Shown in pieces: positions 14,286-47,575 of a stretch of 64,000 nucleotides of DNA. A program made the translations under genes and the position numbers. Location: positions 76,967,571-77,031,570 of the forward strand of contig OZ025239.1 in assembly GCA_964019155.1 (NCBI GenBank), in the 5' to 3' direction. The DNA is from Osedax fenrisi (lineage: Eukaryota > Annelida > Polychaeta > Sabellida > Siboglinidae). The notes under the pieces were generated by a model that did not search any database, had not been told where the DNA came from, and saw only the letters and a list, made by a program, of their open reading frames with translations. How positions within the stretch are numbered: the first letter of the stretch is position 1; the number at the start of each line of letters is the position of its first letter.

Positions 14286-15965
14286 TACCTTACCTTACCA
14301 GATCGGGATAGTTTCCCGAGCATATTCTACAATCTTTTTCCAGATTTTTCTATCTTTCATCGCTGTCTTCGCTTCTTCTACTGTTAGGCCTGTGTCATCA
14401 GTTAGTTGCTTTATATAGTTTCGTTTCGGTCGTCCACGTTTTGTAAATCCGTGAGCAGGCATCCACATTAGTACACCACTTATAATCTCATTTTCGCTTC
14501 TGAAGCAGTGTCCAGAAAATCGTGTTCTTCTTTCCCGGATAGTCTTGGAGAGAGTAGGAATATTTCCATATAGTTTCTTGTTTATTAAGTGTAGTTTCCA
14601 TGATATATTAAATACTACTCTTAACTTCTTGTATATGTTCCGTCAAGTTTTCTTTCCAATTTTTTAGTAAGTGTCCACGCTTCAGATCCGTAAAGTAACA
14701 CCGATTCTACTACTGCTCTGAAGAAATTTCTTTTGAGTGTTTCCGTAAGATTTGATTTCCATATTGAACTTAATTTGTCAAGAGCGCTCCAAGATTTTGC
14801 TATTCGGATCTTTATTTCCTTATCCATTTATGATATCTCACTTACAAGATATGTATAGTTATCTACATACTTCAGTTGTGTTCCATTTACAGATCTTACT
14901 TTATGGTCAGTGTTGATATTAAAATTCTGAGTTTTTCTAATATTGACCCTTAATCCTACTGAATTTACTTTCTCTTCCAAGACATGTAGAAGCTTTTCCG
15001 CATCACTACATGAATCTGCAAAGAGTGCCAGATCATCTGCATAATCTGCGTCTGATATTGTAACTGTTGGGTATCTTCTTCCTCTTGATTTCTGAAGTGT
15101 TAACCCTAGATCTTTATGTAGATCAATAGATGTCCTTAAAACATAATCAAGTGTTATGATAAATAGTAAAGGTGCAAGAGTATCCCCCTGAAGTACACCT
15201 GAATTAATGTCAAAGAATTCAGTGTCCCCATCTGGCGAACCATTGATTTGTTATTACTATATAGAATCATAATTGCGTTGATAATCTTGTTTGGTATGCC
15301 GTATGATTTCAGTATCTCTGCCATTTTTGGCCTATGTATCGAGTCAAATGCTTTGGAAAAATCAATAAATATTATACATGCTACTAGGTTTTTTCTTTGA
15401 TTCCTTCAATTATTCTTCTAACCGTGAGTATTTGTCCTACTGTTGACCTGTTTTTCCTGAAACCATTTTGATTTGGTCTAAGAATCTCGTCTATGGCAGG
15501 TTGGATTATTTCTCTAATCATGGTATTATATATTTTTGCAGCGATGCATGTCAAAGTAATACCTCTATAATTATCAGTTACTGAAAGGTCACCTTTCTTT
15601 TGGTAATTAACATTCAATGGTAAAATACATCCTTTTGTCCAGTATTCTATGGGATTTTGAGAGAATACATCATTACAAAATTCTAGTAACTGGTCATTGA
15701 AATAACCAGATTTCTATACTTCGGGAGGTATCTCATCAATACCAGAAGATTTATTCAGTTTCGTTTTAGCCAGAACTGTTTCAAGTTCATCTAGTGTAAA
15801 AGGACCTTGTTCAATTGCATGTTCTTTATTGACTATTTTCACTGTAGTTTGATGCGTGATTATCGGGTTTTCGCCAAGTAATGATGAAAAGTGATTTTTC
15901 CATTTCTGTAATCGTTCTGTTTGATCTATAGCCTTTATTTTAGAACGATTCGTAGATAATAAGCT
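14286..15965 (-). pseudogene. RTE-like (CFDP2-like) non-LTR retrotransposon, copy 1, 5' truncated
   Basis: Minus-strand frames give reverse transcriptase blocks in order: KLNKSSGIDEIPPEV (about 15740), GDLSVTDNYRGITLTCIAAK and NQNGFRKNRSTVGQILTVRR (15384-15617), FIDFSKAFDSIHRPKM (about 15350), GVLQGDTLAPLLFI (about 15180) and DADYADDLALF (about 15030). The downstream ESVLLYGSEAWTL..KLDGTYTR follows at 14621-14827. Several stops and frameshifts break it. The 3' end terminates in ggtaaggtaaggta, which looks like a tail repeat. It is the same family as 43385-46740. Confidence 0.85.
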
Positions 15966-16692
15966 AATAATAAACTGTAAACAAAATATATTATTTAATA
16001 TTTAATAAATAGTTATCATTAATTTTTAATGTAAATGATATTCTGAATATTTATTTTATATGATTATTATATATTAAATTAAAAGTACATTAAATAGTAT
16101 TATATTCTAACGTATATATTATAATAGCCTAGTGTAATAACCTAGTATAACAACCTATAAGTAATAGTAATGTATATTACAATAAGTGCACTGACTACAT
16201 TAGTCGAGAATTTGTCTTCGTCACAAAAATAACAATACAATTAATCAAAATAAAATAAAACTAAAATATGTGATGTAATATAATATTAGACTATAGCTTC
16301 CGTTTCCTACAATAATTAGTCATATAAAGACAATTCTAGATATAATAGGCTATCTATATATCAGAAAACCTGATAATTCAGACTTTTTACGAATGATAGT
16401 TTGGTGTTGTACCTATGTAAATATGTGTAAGAATAATTCGATATCTCAGATAGATTTCTTCGGTAACTTGGATTCTGAGATATCAGAAGTTAACTGTATC
16501 TACACAATAAGTAGCAGGCAATGCTTTACAAGTTACTATTTGAACTTATATAGAACATACATTGCCACCATATTCTTAGTTAGATGATGCTACTTTCTAA
16601 AGAAACCTATGTACGCTGCAGAGAGGATACTATTAATGAGGTCAGCAATCGCTCTATAACTCGAGTTACAGCATGGGTATGTTTTGGTATAC
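15966..16692. other. gene-free stretch
   Basis: AT-rich unique sequence. A 64-codon open frame at 16393-16587 has no recognisable features. Confidence 0.5.
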
Positions 16693-16969
16693 TCGATATA
16701 AAGAAAGTGGATAAGCAATTGGATAATGTGCATGGTATTTTGCGATAGAGGTGGTACCATCGGATCCTAATACTAAATACCTACTCAATTATACATTATT
16801 ATTCATTTATACATAGGTTTATACATATATTTATAATTACGATCAATTGTAATATAATATCTATACTAAAAAAATAAAATTATATATTTAAAATACAACA
16901 TATCAACATTCTTCATCATTTTATGTATTTAAATCGAAGATATTTATTGATATTTATAATCTAAATCCA

Positions 16970-17863
16970 ATGATATTTCGACGAAAATCCTACTTTGTTA
17001 ATACTTTACATATATATAATAATGTAAAATTTACAGTATATGCAGATGATACTGCTATAACTTTTACAGCTGATAATAATATAGAACTAACAAATTTAAT
17101 TAAAAAAACCTTAATAAAAATAGAAAAATGGTATAAATATAATAAGTTAAAACTTAATATTAGTAAAACAGAAATGATAAATTTCAACTCAAATAAATAT
17201 CCAAACAATATTATTTCATTAAATGATACATTAATAAATAACGTATATAATTATAAATATCTTGGTATAATTCTTGATAGCAAACTTGATTTTAAAAATC
17301 ATATTATTAAATTAAATAACAAACTCTCCCAAATTCAATTTTTAATCTCAAAATTGAGCAAATTCATTAAAACAAATTCATTGATAATTATATATAATAG
17401 TATTTTCCTACCATACTTAAACTATGGAAATATACTTTGGGGAAATACATTCTCAAATAATACCCTAAATACAACAATTATTCAAAAAAAAACCTTAAGA
17501 ATAATAAATAAAAGAAAATTTAGAGATCATACAAAAGAATTATTCACATCAAATAAAATACTTAGATTAGATAAGCTAACATATTATAATACACTAATAT
17601 ATATGCATAAACAATATTATAATCAATTACCAACAAATTTAACTAAAATACACAAAAAAAATAATAATAAATATACTCTACGAACAAATAAAACGTATAC
17701 TATACCAATTTCAAAATCAACAAGAACAATAAATAGTTTACTGATAAAAGGTCCAAAACTTTGGAACTTACTTCCAACAAATATAAAAAATATAAAAAAT
17801 GAAAATTTGTTCAAGAAAAGAGTAAAAAATATGTTACTCAATGATGAATTATATTATAGATAA
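16970..17863 (+). pseudogene. reverse transcriptase C-terminal part, Jockey/CR1-like, 5' truncated
   Basis: A 297-codon open frame. Residues 1-17 come from the host MITE, and real RT homology starts at about 17021 with VKFTVYADDTAI (catalytic YADD). Next come KLNISKTEMINF, YKYLGIILDSKLDF, FLPYLNYGNILWG and the tail GPKLWNLLPTNIK. These are standard blocks of Jockey/CR1-group RT. Codons are extremely AT-rich. No stop interrupts it, so the insertion is fairly young, but it lacks endonuclease and most of the RT. Confidence 0.8.
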
Positions 17864-18273
17864 ATTAAAAAATTAATGAATTTAACATTAATTTAATTAA
17901 AATTAACATATTAAAAAAACTAAAAAAAAAATAAAATAAAAAATGTATATCAAATATATATGTATGTATGGATTATTTTTGTTATTATTATTTTGATTTT
18001 GATTTTTTGTTAATGTCAAATTTTGTCTATCTACTGTATTTTATTTATTTATTATTATCTTTTATGTAAATACGAAATATATAGCTAACTATTATGATTA
18101 AACAATCACTGTTCCTGTCCCATGTATGAATTAATCACTGGCAACAACCCGAAAAGATCAAGGTCTTATTTTGAAGCCATTTGGAAACGAAGAAAGAAAC
18201 GAAAAAGAATAATAAATGAAAAAAAAAAGAACGACATTAATTAATCCAATAAAATATATCTATCTATCTATCT
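17021..18273 (+). mobile_element. 5'-truncated Jockey/CR1-like insertion with (TATC)n tail
   Basis: The insertion is flanked by an 11-bp matching sequence atatatataat (17010-17020 and 18274-18284). It ends with aataaaatatatctatctatc. The empty site is visible in the sister MITE at 42835-43307. The flank is TA-rich, so the exact target duplication is approximate. Confidence 0.75.
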
Positions 18274-18699
18274 ATATATATAATATAACTAATATCCAAT
18301 TAAAATCACTGATGCCATTATGTTATTGCATCGATTAAAGATTCATTCACGTATCTATCTTTTACATGCATTGCGTGCATCAATTGCTATATTGTTTATA
18401 TATCCAATTTCTTTATATCAAAGGTTGGTATATATAACTTTATATATAACATTATGTGTAATGTTCAAATACCCTGTAACCATCTAATTTAGTTCATTAT
18501 ATTACAAATAAATACATTAATAGTTGTATAAGCTTATGATGATGATTATGATGATAGGTATTTATTTAGACACTCAAATAATATTATATATTTGAGAGTG
18601 TGAGAACGAGAAAAAAACGAAACACGAGAAAACAAAAATACGAGGTAAAACAAAGAATTTGGATATGATCGAAGTGGGGGTTTAAATAATGGGGTTGTC

Positions 18700-19135
18700 A
18701 ATGATAAATATCTTTATTCTTTTTTTGAATATTGAAAAGGTCATATGTGTTGTCATTAAATTTCTCAGTAGCCTGTTCCTTACTTAACGGTAGAAGACGG
18801 AGTGAGTTGTGAGGAGTAGATGTAGAGTATTGGAAAATAGTCTAAGTTGGAGTTAGCGTTAATGTGGTTAGTGGTTTGATGTTAGCCAGTTGTGTATATT
18901 ATCCATACAGAGTTGTAATTCAGTAGAGTTTGTGGTTTCGCAGTGTAATTCAATGTCGTCAGCGTAGAATGTGTAGTGAACATTGGGGAAGGTATTTAGT
19001 ATACTTGATAGGGGTAGTATGTAAATCGCGAAGATGATGGGCGAGAGGATAGAACCTTGAGGAACACTATAATATAGTTTGCGGGGTGATGACAATTGTT
19101 CATGAATTTTGACCGAAAAGTAGCGACAAAAAGTA
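18700..19135 (-). pseudogene. CR1/L2-type reverse transcriptase fragment
   Basis: The minus-strand frame 19095-18868 gives VPQGSILSPIIFAIYILPLS and then YTFYADDIELH with the catalytic YADD. Both ends are truncated, with no endonuclease and no complete RT. It is probably related to the fragment at 10915-11334. Confidence 0.75.
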
Positions 19136-19636
19136 CACTACTTATGTATACATTGTTTATACACAAACCTATATATAGATGACTTTGTTGAAAAGGGGAA
19201 TTATAGTAAATTAGTTTGCTAACAATATCTACACTGTAGTGTATTCAACGATTTATTCAGATGAAAGGAAAATTATTTTACGATATTTAAAACATCCCAG
19301 GGATAGTAGATTTAGCCTAACGAATATTATTAGATATGTGGGATAACTAAAATATATTACAATTAATTATGATTCAACTGATTATTAATCGAATACGAGA
19401 GAGGAATATGATGGAGGTATTAGTTTAGTTGTTGTGAAATTGATGATACTATTAATCTACCCACTATAAGTAAGTCTATCTAAAAGTTTAAAGATTGTCT
19501 TTTAAAACTAATGAATAATAATCATGCATTTATTTATAGATGAGAATATAGACCATTGGTTGGAATTATTTGAAATTTGAAATTCATCTCGAGTGATTTC
19601 AACAATTAAGCAACAGAGATAGAAATATATTCCCAA

Positions 19637-19668
19637 GACCTCCTATAACCTCGAGGTTATAGGAGGTC
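19637..19668. repeat. perfect 32-bp palindrome
   Basis: The first half is gacctcctataacctc and the second half is its exact reverse complement, with no spacer. Confidence 0.95.
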
Positions 19669-20132
19669 ATGATACCCCCCCCCCATAGTTCCCCCTAATT
19701 GTATAGTCACGTGATATTGGATGTCGTGTAGAATTCGAACTAGTGTATCTAAAATGTTGGAAGATAAAAGGCCGAGTCAATATCACTACCCATAGTTTAG
19801 TTAACCTATAGGATCAGGTTAACTAAAGGTTAACTTGTGCTTCTAACTATGACGTCACGTTACACGTATTTCGTTTTGTTTCATTACAATAGACTTTATA
19901 TCTTCTTACGTATATATATATATATATATCCCTTAGTCTATACGTAAGGACATGTTTGCCTATCGCGTTTCTTATTCGGTTATCTCTTCTAGATATGTTA
20001 TGTAGGTAGTGGTAATAGTTTTTTTTGTTTCTATTGAAATGTAGTAACAATTTAAATTTAAACATCAAAACGAGGCTAGTTCCGGTATTACGTAGTGATA
20101 TCTATTGCGGCTTGTATCGTGATGTTTACCGA

Positions 20133-20140
20133 TGACGTCA
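20133..20140. promoter_or_regulatory. CRE-like TGACGTCA with nearby CACGTG E-boxes
   Basis: A perfect CREB/ATF-type palindrome, with CACGTG cores at about 20151, 20173 and 20391 and a further one near 20408. It lies about 1.5 kb upstream of the GAREM-like start. Function is inferred from consensus only. Confidence 0.35.
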
Positions 20141-20645
20141 TATCTACCATCACGTGATATATATATAGTATCACGTGTTCAGTGAGGCGGATGTCTGCTT
20201 CTGTTTCACACACATATAATGCTTCGTTTGTCTACAGCGGGGGTCATGTACTTATCGTCTGCATAGACATGTCCCCGTTGTTTATTGACGGAAACTCTTC
20301 ATGCTATCTAACCAGCTTACCATTCTATCTAAGTTCTAGAATATTATTTAGCGATCCCGGACTATAACGAGGTTTCTCGTTTACTCAATCACGTGTTACT
20401 TTATCTCACGTGACACGAAGCGACACCTACCGTGACAATATGAGTTTAAATGAGCAACGTCCACTATACGTCGTCGTAGTGTACGATGGCACGAAGTCAC
20501 GCGTATAACATAGTCACTCTATAGCGACATTAATTACTGGCGCCAATATCATCAGATTGCACTGACACTTAGTGCAAAGGTCAATAGTGCACTATTAACA
20601 TGTTCATTAGAATACTACCAAATGTGACAACATATAATATCATTT

Positions 20646-20687
20646 ATGATACCCTATAGGGTATACGTATACCCTATAGGGTATCAT
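20646..20687. repeat. perfect 42-bp palindrome
   Basis: Composed of two copies of accctatagggt around gtatac. Both halves match exactly in reverse complement. Confidence 0.95.
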
Positions 20688-20821
20688 GTATTAACACTTT
20701 ATATAATATTTTAATTAAATAATTATTTAATAAGTCAACAAATAATAATTTAATAATTATAATTATTTAATAAGTTAACTTATAATTCCTATAAGAATAA
20801 TAGTCGACAGTATATATATAG

Positions 20822-20875
<54 letters not shown>

Positions 20876-20953
20876 ACAGAAATAATATTAGCATTTTCTA
20901 TTTATTATGAACATTAATGTATATTCATTATATATAGTATATATTATATAAAT

Positions 20954-20994
<41 letters not shown>

Positions 20995-21039
20995 TACATA
21001 TACCAGTTATATTATAAGAAGTTTACTAATAACGTAGGG

Positions 21040-21650
21040 TATTTACCGTAATGGGTGAAACATATACGTGAGTTACGGGTAGTTCATACGCACACGTATA
21101 TGTGCGCGTACAAGTGTGCGATTATGCCTACAGTGACTCCCTTACACACACCGCACCGCACCGCACCGGACACGTGCTTACCGCTCACACGACAAGTGTT
21201 ACCACCCCGCCTTACCGATGTCACACCTCCCCCGCCCCCACCCCCCCCCCGACACCCATACGCACACACTTCCTATTTCCTCTCGTCACTGTCGTCGTCA
21301 CTATATCTCGTCATCAACTCGGCGGTGTTACATCACTCGGCTGTGTTACGTCATCACCGCGGCCGTTACGTTAAGTCACGTGGTCCGAGGCGGTCGTTAA
21401 CGTAAACAATACGCCAGCGAGAGCTAATCACTCGACCGTGACGGCGCCCATCCTGTAACTCGATACGGCGGCGGTGGTGGCGGTGCGCGCACACGTAAAC
21501 ACGCACACACGTAAACAATACCGTATACAGAGCGCACATACGTACGTAAGGTGGGCATGAGATAACCACTAGGTTTGCATCCAAACGGCGACGAAACAAG
21601 CTACGACAACGATAGCAACAATAGCAACACTGGCAACACTGGCAACAGCG
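21040..21650 (+). promoter_or_regulatory. GC-rich, CpG-rich promoter and 5' UTR region of the GAREM-like gene
   Basis: This is the most GC- and CpG-rich block of the window outside exons. It has a tandem (ccgca)n tract near 21155, a C-rich run near 21230-21250, a CRE-like TTACGTCA at 21346-21353 and CACGTG at 21377-21382. It ends at the ATG at 21651. Several overlapping open frames here are compositional. The transcription start cannot be set by eye. Confidence 0.55.
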
Positions 21651-42413
<20,763 letters not shown>

Positions 42414-42790
42414 CGTCTACATTACTTATCGTCCACACAATCCCGCACACGGAGTAACGATATCAGCGTGGGCGCTTGTTTTCACAGATTTCCTTCGTTT
42501 CGCATCTCGTAATCAACGACAAATTCCCTATTCCACTGAGAATTGATTACGTCATCTATTACATAAGAATACCATCGTTGCATATTTTCGCGGCTACTCT
42601 ATACATTCACCCCCGCCCTCCCCTCATCCGTATTATTACCCACTGATTATGTTCTCACCGTTTTCACCGTACGTTTATTACCCGTTGTATTACATTTTAA
42701 CGATTTCACCCAAACGTTTGATTATTTATACCGCCTTTTAATTTATATGTACGCGATTTCATCTACGTTCAATAAAATTTACATCCAAAC
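42414..42790 (+). other. probable 3' UTR of the GAREM-like gene
   Basis: Less AT-rich than the flanks, no repeats. Runs to the AATAAA at 42771. The MITE at 42835 begins soon after. Confidence 0.55.
42771..42776 (+). terminator. polyadenylation signal AATAAA
   Basis: Canonical hexamer 358 bp after the stop codon, at the end of the GC-richer 3' block. Confidence 0.6.
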
Positions 42791-42834
42791 TCTACAATAA
42801 TACATACTCACATCTTATACGATATATATACACC

Positions 42835-43307
42835 ATCGATATAAAGAAAGAGGATAAGCAATTGACGTACGCAATACATGTTAAAGATAGATACGTGAAT
42901 GACACTTTTATCGATAAATTAACAAAATGGCATCAGTGATTTTGAATGGATATTAGTCATATTATATATGTCAAATAGTAAAACAGTAGGCTTTTCGTCG
43001 AAATAGATTCGAGTGACTTCTATCTATATCAAATGATATAGATTATAAATATCAATAAAATAATATGATATCTTCAATTTAAATACACAAGTATGAGGAA
43101 TGTTGATATGATGTATTTTAAATATATAATTTTATTTTTAGTACTTAGTACATTAAAATTGTTAGTAATTATCAATATATATGTATAACTAAATATTATT
43201 ATAAATAAAAAGTAGTGGGCCGGTAGTAGTCTGCGACTGCAGCGCCTCTATCGCGAATTGCCATACACTACATTCAATTGCTTATCCACTGTCTTTATAT
43301 CGATGAT
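42835..43307. mobile_element. MITE family F, uninterrupted copy, 473 bp
   Basis: Ends atcgatataaagaaag.ggat and its complement; next in both arms is aagcaattg. No open frame. It is the sister of the split copy at 16693-18421. Confidence 0.8.
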
Positions 43308-43384
43308 ATACATTATAATCTTTGACCAGTCATTATTTGTTGTATATATTCTTTCATCAATTATGTCAAAACATAATCATTTTT

Positions 43385-46300
43385 ACATTATTACCTTACA
43401 TTACCAGGTCGAACTTGCTCGGCATTGATTGACACGTACTCTCCATTCCTCTCGATTCATCATTGCGTTTGGTAGCTCTTCGTAGTTGCAGCTTGTATCT
43501 TCAATTAGCTGATCTACGAAGGTTTTGGCGGGGCGTCCTCGAGATCTTCGTCCATGTATGGGTAGCCATAGCAGCACATCGCTAACAACCTCGTTTTGAC
43601 TTCTCCAGCAATGGCCTGAGAAGCGTAGCCTTTGTTCGAGTATTGTATCTGTAATCTTTGGTATTTTACCATATAAGTCTTTATTGGATATATGGTCTCT
43701 CCATGAAATATTTAGCGCTGCCCGTAACATACTGGTGTAAGATCCATTTATTTTTTTCTCCAAGGCTATTGTCAGGGTCCAGGTTATAGCTCCATATACC
43801 AATACAGATTCAACTGTGGCTCTGAAAAAGTTTCTTTTGAGTCTTATTGACAGATTTGATGTTCATATTTTATTAAGGTTATTCAGTACAGCCCATGCTT
43901 AGCCTATTCGTATGCGAACGTCATTATCAGTGGAGGCAATATAACTACCGAGGTATTTAAAATCTAATACATTCTTGATTGCTTCTCCATTTAAACTTTT
44001 CATACTCATACTCACAGACGAATCTTGATTTAAGGACATATATTCCGTTTTACTGACATTAATACATAGACCTATATCTTTGGAAATTTATTCTATTTGA
44101 TGTAGAATTGTGTTTGCCTCTTTGATGGAGTTTGTCGTAATAGCAATATCATCAGCATATTCTATATCTGTTACGCGCGTTGCAGGATATCTTCTACTTT
44201 TGCGTTCTGTGATTATCAGTCCAAGATTCTCAATATCCTTTAGTGAATTGCTTAGTACATAATCGAGGCAAATGATAAATAAAAAGGGTGCAATTGTGTC
44301 TCCTTGTAGCACACCTGTTGTTATCTTGAAGAAAGGGGTATCTCCATCAGGTGATCTAACCATTGAACGTGTATTTTTATAGAGCATCATGATTGCATTC
44401 ACAGTTTCTTCCGGTATTCCATAATGAATTATAATTGATCTCATCTTTGCTCTATCAATTGAGTCGAATGCTTTTGAAAAGTCAATAAATAACAATATTG
44501 CAGGAATATTTTGTGCTTTAACTCCTTCTATTATCGTCTGATAGCTAATATTTGTCCTGAGATTGATCGATTAGTTCTAAAACCATTTTGATTTTTTCTC
44601 AGAATAGGATCAACGTATGGTCTTATCCGGTTTAGTATCATCAGGTTGTAGATTTTTGCAGCAATAGGCGTGAGAGTTATTCCTCTATAGTTATCTGTTA
44701 TGGTAAGATTTCCTTTTTTAGGAAAAGGTAGAATGCAGCCTTCTGTCCATCTCTCTATGGGATCTTGGCTATACACACTATTGCAATATTTTAATAATAT
44801 GTCTTGGAATTCCTTTATCTTCCAAACTTCTGATGGTATTTCATCCAGGCCTACCGTTTTTGATATTTTGAATGGCTATATCAATTTCGTTCGTTGTGAA
44901 AGGCCCTATTTTTATGTATAATTTATGAAGTATGGTTTTACAATGATCGTTACCATTATTTGTAGATTTAGGAGGTTTACCTAGTAGGTCCTCAAAATGT
45001 GTCTGCCATAGTTTAACTCGTTCCTCATCATTACTAGCCTTTAGTTTAGATTTGTTTGAGTTTTTCCTCCCACTTATCTCATTTACAATTTTCCATGCTA
45101 GTGCTGATTTTTTATTATTTGCGGCATCTTGAACTTGACATATTTTGACTTGGATATATTCAGACTGTTCGGTTTCATATACGTGTGAGAGTTCTTTTTG
45201 AGCATTTCAAGTTTTTCTTATATTTTCTATTGTAGGATTGTTATCTTTTTGCTGTGCTGCTTCGTGTAATATTTTGCGTTTGTTTCTTATATTCAGATTT
45301 TCCCACGGTATTCTTCTTTTTGTTTTCGGTTTCAGGGGAATTGTTTCAGCTGCTATTTCCTTGCAATCAATTTCAAAATTTGAGTAAATACTGTTTTCTG
45401 TAGGTAAGAGTGACGTGTTTTGTAAAGCTTCAAATCGATTTTGTACTTTTATTACAAAAGATGAACGCAAAGCAGAATTATTTCTCAGTTCATTCCACTT
45501 AAAGTTCTTACGATTGGACTTTCTTGTTTTATTTGCTCTGAGGCTCAATCTTATATGTGCCGATACAATTCGATGGTCCGTAGCCACACTTATAAAGGAG
45601 TTGTAGGCTCTGCAGTTTATTGCGCTATTTTTCCATTTTCTGTTAATGATAACAATCAATTTGAGAGTTAGGCCTACTATCGTTTGGAGAAATGTGTGAC
45701 CGCGTCGTTTCTGGAAATGCGTATTCAGACATATCAGGTTATTCTCGAGTATATAATTTTTCAGCATATTTCCATTTCTGTTTGTATTCTGATGGAAGGA
45801 GTATGGAAAATTCCCGTTATCATTTTGTCCTAGTTGGGCATTGAAGTCTCCGCTTATTATCAAAACATTATGTTTCGGAATTTGTCTAGTTAGTGAAGAG
45901 AGATCTGCATAAAATCTTTCTGTTTAAGTTTCATCACTTACATTTGTCGGACTATAGCAGGTTATTATTGTTGTTTGTGGATTTCCTTGAAAAGTTGCAG
46001 CTATTATACGTGGAGAAATCTTCTCTATACTGGATAAGGTATTGTATCTATATTCGCGAAGTAGCATTCCAATTCCTCCATTATCTGCATTTACAGTATT
46101 TTTCCAGGCGGAACAAGTCAGTAATCTCCATTTCCCGAACACTTCTTCTTTTATTAAATCATTGTGTATGACTCTGTGTTCTTGTATAGATATAACATCC
46201 TGTCTTGTTGTTATGGCTGAAGCAATGAGTTCGGAGATTGTACCTTCTTTGTTTAGAGGTTGTACATTGATAGTTCCAAATATTGTGGTTTTCTTTGCCT

Positions 46301-46740
46301 TCAAAAGTTTATTTATTTTCTCAGTGGCCAATTTTTCGACTGTAACCTGAGATGTTATTACAGACGCGCTCCGTGTTTAACCGCGCGACGAGCGATGCGG
46401 GATGAATGAATGTTGTGTTGTGTCATTTTGCTTTCAGTGGCTATTGGAACGAATACAGTCGCCACTCCATACATTCGTTAACAGTATTCTCTACCGAATC
46501 ATGTGCCTCGCCGACACTTATTCCGCCTTACCACATCCAACATCCTGCTTCCAATGTCTTCACGTAACCCTGATCGGATGGCTAACAGTACTATGCCTTG
46601 CCAAAGGGCAGCCTGGATTTTTTCCAGCACTGCTTATTGGTTATTCGCAGTTAACCATTATATCTAATGGCCGTTCCCCTATCCGCAACCCGGGGAGCCG
46701 GTGGATTGGAGTTATCGTCACCACTTACCACATCTATTCA
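43385..46740 (-). pseudogene. RTE-like (CFDP2-like) non-LTR retrotransposon, copy 2, near full length
   Basis: Minus-strand order is 5' UTR (about 46740-46340), then an ATG at 46331 opening an apurinic-type endonuclease. The endonuclease motifs are FGTINVQPLNKEG, ISIQEHR, GIGMLLRE, IISGDFNAQLG (45863 frame) and ATDHRIVSAHIRL. The reverse transcriptase follows: KKGNLTITDNYRGITLTPIA and NQNGFRTNRS (44776-44531), FIDFSKAFDSI, GVLQGDTIAPFLF and IEYADDIAI (44495-44088). The C-terminal domain (43802-43401) has RFSGHCWRS and RGRPAKTF. At least five frameshifts or stops separate the pieces, so it cannot be active. The 3' end is cgacctggtaatgtaaggta, a GGTAA-type tail. Confidence 0.88.
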
Positions 46741-46955
46741 TCACTTATCGCTTCAGATATAGATGAAGAAATGTGGGCCGAGGATCCTATGGAAACTCAG
46801 CTCTCCACTACATTATAGATTACATAATTGTTACAAAATAACTATGTAGGGTATACACCTCTCAAAAATTAAGTGATAATGGATACAAATTGTTCAAAGT
46901 AAACTATAAACTATAAGTAGGTATATAAGTAGGTATATAACATAAAGATATAGTG

Positions 46956-47023
<68 letters not shown>

Positions 47024-47278
47024 AATAAGTGTGTACACAACAATTTATATGAACACTATACATTTCATTGAATATATTTGTTGTATAAGTAATGAATATG
47101 AAAACAGACTTTTAACAATTCACAATATATTGTACTGAACATATATTGTGTATAAATAGTTGTATGGATAGTGTATATTAAATTGTATATAAATAGTTAA
47201 CTCTATATAATGGCTGCTAGGTATATTAATTAATCTATTACATTAATCATTTCTCCTGATAGTATTAATTGTCTAAAG
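46741..47278. other. gene-free stretch with (TA)n
   Basis: A (TA)n tract of about 55 bp near 46963-47020, otherwise AT-rich. Confidence 0.6.
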
Positions 47279-47575
47279 CAGTGGTTCCCAACCTATAGGT
47301 CATTGTGTTTCTTTTTAGGTCATGAACCAATTTCTAAAAAATAATATAAATGTTTTATAATAAAATTGGCGTTATTGTAGAAAAAAAGTTAAAATAGGTA
47401 TATATTTTAATATATATACTATAATTTATATTATTCATTATGAGTTATAAATTATGATTAAAGTTTCATAATAAAAAAATAAAAAAATAACTGTTTTAAT
47501 TGGGTCATGGTATATTTTTAAACTAAGAATTATAAAAATAAAAGGGTTATGGTGAAAAAAGGTTAGGAACCACTG
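47279..47575. mobile_element. hAT-type MITE (TIR CAGTGGTTCCCAACC)
   Basis: Begins CAGTGGTTCCCAACCTATAG and ends AGGTTAGGAACCACTG. The flanking 8-bp sequences gtctaaag and gactaaat match at six of eight positions, as expected for an aged hAT target duplication. It is 297 bp with no transposase. Confidence 0.85.

Larger units (their letters stand above)
16693..18421. mobile_element. MITE family F (ends tcgatataaagaaag), copy interrupted by a retrotransposon
   Basis: 16693-17020 and 18274-18421 together align, in reverse complement, with the uninterrupted element at 42835-43307. The shared outer block is ggataagcaattg. The shared inner blocks are cactgatgccatt.tgtta, ttcacgtatctatctt and aaatatcaataaa. 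The halves are split by 17021-18273. Confidence 0.75.
19140..20640. other. gene-free stretch upstream of the GAREM-like gene
   Basis: No convincing coding region. It holds a perfect 32-bp palindrome (19637-19668), a CRE-type TGACGTCA and several CACGTG E-boxes (20130-20410). The composition becomes less AT-rich towards the promoter. Confidence 0.5.

Noticed and set aside
21055..21405. Several overlapping open frames in the GC-rich block
   Set aside because: Low stop-codon density comes from composition. None joins in phase to the GAREM-like exons, and the start at 21651 has homology support.
46402..46818. 138-codon plus-strand frame
   Set aside because: It is antisense to the 5' UTR of the RTE-like element, whose second copy at 60985 does not preserve the frame.
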